Shown here one piece after another: positions 24,459 to 25,231 of a stretch of 25,231 bases of DNA (the first letter of the stretch is position 1; each line of letters opens with the position of its first letter). Source of the DNA: a virus; the IMG/VR virus record IMGVR_UViG_3300025101_000167, positions 1 through 25,231 of that record; one strand, given 5' to 3'. A model generated the notes under the pieces. The model worked only from the letters and a program-made list of their open reading frames with translations. It searched no databases and was not told where the DNA came from. A program made the position numbers and the translations under genes.

Positions 24459-25001
24459 ATGCCAATAGTATTAAACGGATCAACTGGAAATATATCAGCT
24501 TCAAGCTTGACAGGTGTAACTACAGGAAAAGTGCTTCAAGTTGTGCAAAAATTAAAAACTGATACGGCTTCTTTAATAAATACTACAACTTTTACAGATA
24601 TTTCTGGATTATCACAAGCAATTACTATATCTGCTAGTAGTAAAGTTAGAATTGGTTTTGATTGTACTTGGAGTACAGATGGTGGCTATAGTGCCATGTT
24701 TAGATTAGTAAGAATTGATGCTGATGGTTCTACTGTTTATCCTTATTTAGGAGATACTAATGGCAGTAGAACTAGGTCTAGTTTTGGTGGATTTGGATCT
24801 GCCTCATCTTATAATATGGAGCACAGTCAACTCGAATTTTTAGATACACCTAGCGGGGCAGGAACACATACATATAAGATTCAATGGCAAACAGGATATA
24901 CAAGTAATCATGTTTGGCTAAATAGAGATAAACAAGGAACTAATGGTGCTACTAGGGCTTCTACTCCTTCCTCACTTATACTTACGGAGGTAGCAGCATG
25001 A
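24459..25001 (+). CDS. Fibre tip protein, C-terminal beta-sandwich paralogue 2
   Basis: This 180-residue protein starts with a short attachment segment (VLNGSTGNISASSLTG) and then carries the same beta-sandwich type as the gene at 23195: GKVLQVVQKLKTD, TFTDISGLSQAITISASSKVRIGF, MFRLVRIDADGSTVYPYLGD, LEFLDTPSGAGTHTYKIQWQ and SLILTEVA. A strong Shine-Dalgarno GGAGG lies at 24448-24452. Its stop overlaps the next ATG by three bases. It is probably a host-range determinant. Confidence 0.72.
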   Translation: MPIVLNGSTGNISASSLTGVTTGKVLQVVQKLKTDTASLINTTTFTDISGLSQAITISASSKVRIGFDCTWSTDGGYSAMFRLVRIDADGSTVYPYLGDTNGSRTRSSFGGFGSASSYNMEHSQLEFLDTPSGAGTHTYKIQWQTGYTSNHVWLNRDKQGTNGATRASTPSSLILTEVAA

Positions 25002-25231
25002 GTCAAATTAAGTTATTACATAGCGGTGGTAACGGTGTTATTCTTTCCGCACCAGATAGTAATCCCGCATCTGATCGCACTTTAAAATTACCAGGTGATG
25101 CAGATGGAACAATAGCTACAACTGCAACTGCTGGTAAAATTCTTCAAGTAAAACAAACCTTTAAAAATGATGCTGCAAGCATTAGTTCTGGAACTTTTGC
25201 AGATATATCGGGTTTAACAGTTAGTATTACA
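24998..25231 (+). CDS. Fibre tip protein, beta-sandwich paralogue 3 (cut by window end)
   Basis: The first 78 codons are visible and the frame runs off the window. A short N-terminal part (IKLLHSGGNGVILSAPDS, then DRTLKLPGDADGTIA) leads into AGKILQVKQTFKNDAAS and GTFADISGLTVSIT, which aligns with the start of the beta-sandwich in the gene before it. GGAGG at 24986-24990 precedes the ATG and its start overlaps the previous stop (ATGA). The remaining sequence would be expected to match the rest of that domain. Confidence 0.7.
   Translation, partial: MSQIKLLHSGGNGVILSAPDSNPASDRTLKLPGDADGTIATTATAGKILQVKQTFKNDAASISSGTFADISGLTVSIT

Noticed and set aside
1-25231. Search for CRISPR arrays, tRNA genes, insertion sequences and attachment sites
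   Set aside because: No regularly spaced repeats, cloverleaf candidates, transposase or integrase genes were recognised by eye in the window.

Overview
The window is the late structural module of an A+T-rich, lambda-like siphovirus or prophage. All convincing genes are on the + strand and lie head to tail, mostly with 1-4 base overlaps or very short gaps. No replication, lysis, integration, tRNA or host gene is visible. The host cannot be read from this segment. The tail-fibre modules (tail-collar domain with HxH motifs, GPQGP linkers, recurring SPQLGG modules) resemble those I know from marine phages, so a marine bacterial host is a reasonable but unproven inference.

Layout. 1-167 is non-coding and carries two inverted pairs of the heptamer TGTAAAT just before the terminase genes, where lambda has cosB. 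168-4692 holds terminase small and large subunits, a gpW-like head-completion protein fused to an extra N-terminal beta domain, and a lambda-type portal. 4695-7445 is one 916-residue protein that joins several small accessory domains, an HK97-type prohead protease and an HK97-type major capsid protein. 7447-8014 holds two small head-associated genes and is followed by a clear intrinsic terminator. 8043-9836 covers a gpFII-like connector, a gpU-like tail terminator, a 50-residue small gene and the tail tube. 9892-10562 is the G/GT tail-assembly chaperone pair with a canonical -1 frameshift site (A AAA AAC followed by a hairpin). 10562-18665 runs through the tape measure and then the lambda M, L, K, I, J tail-tip series. 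18667 to the window end is a fibre locus of at least eight genes, including a collar-domain fibre and three consecutive genes sharing one C-terminal beta-sandwich type. The last gene is cut by the window end.

How they work together. Terminase recognises and packages DNA through the portal into a shell made from the protease-capsid polyprotein. gpW-like and FII-like proteins finish the head, and the tail tube polymerises on the tape measure under control of the G and GT chaperones. M, L, K, I and J build the tail tip, and the fibre genes supply receptor binding.

The most notable points are the multi-domain protease-capsid fusion, the gpW fusion, the frameshift site, the loss of the cysteine-rich end of gpL, the TGTAAAT site cluster, short islands of foreign-looking codon usage at conserved motifs, and strong favouring of GCG-GG at Ala-Gly junctions. 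I see no defence system, retroelement, CRISPR array or clearly new enzymatic system here.
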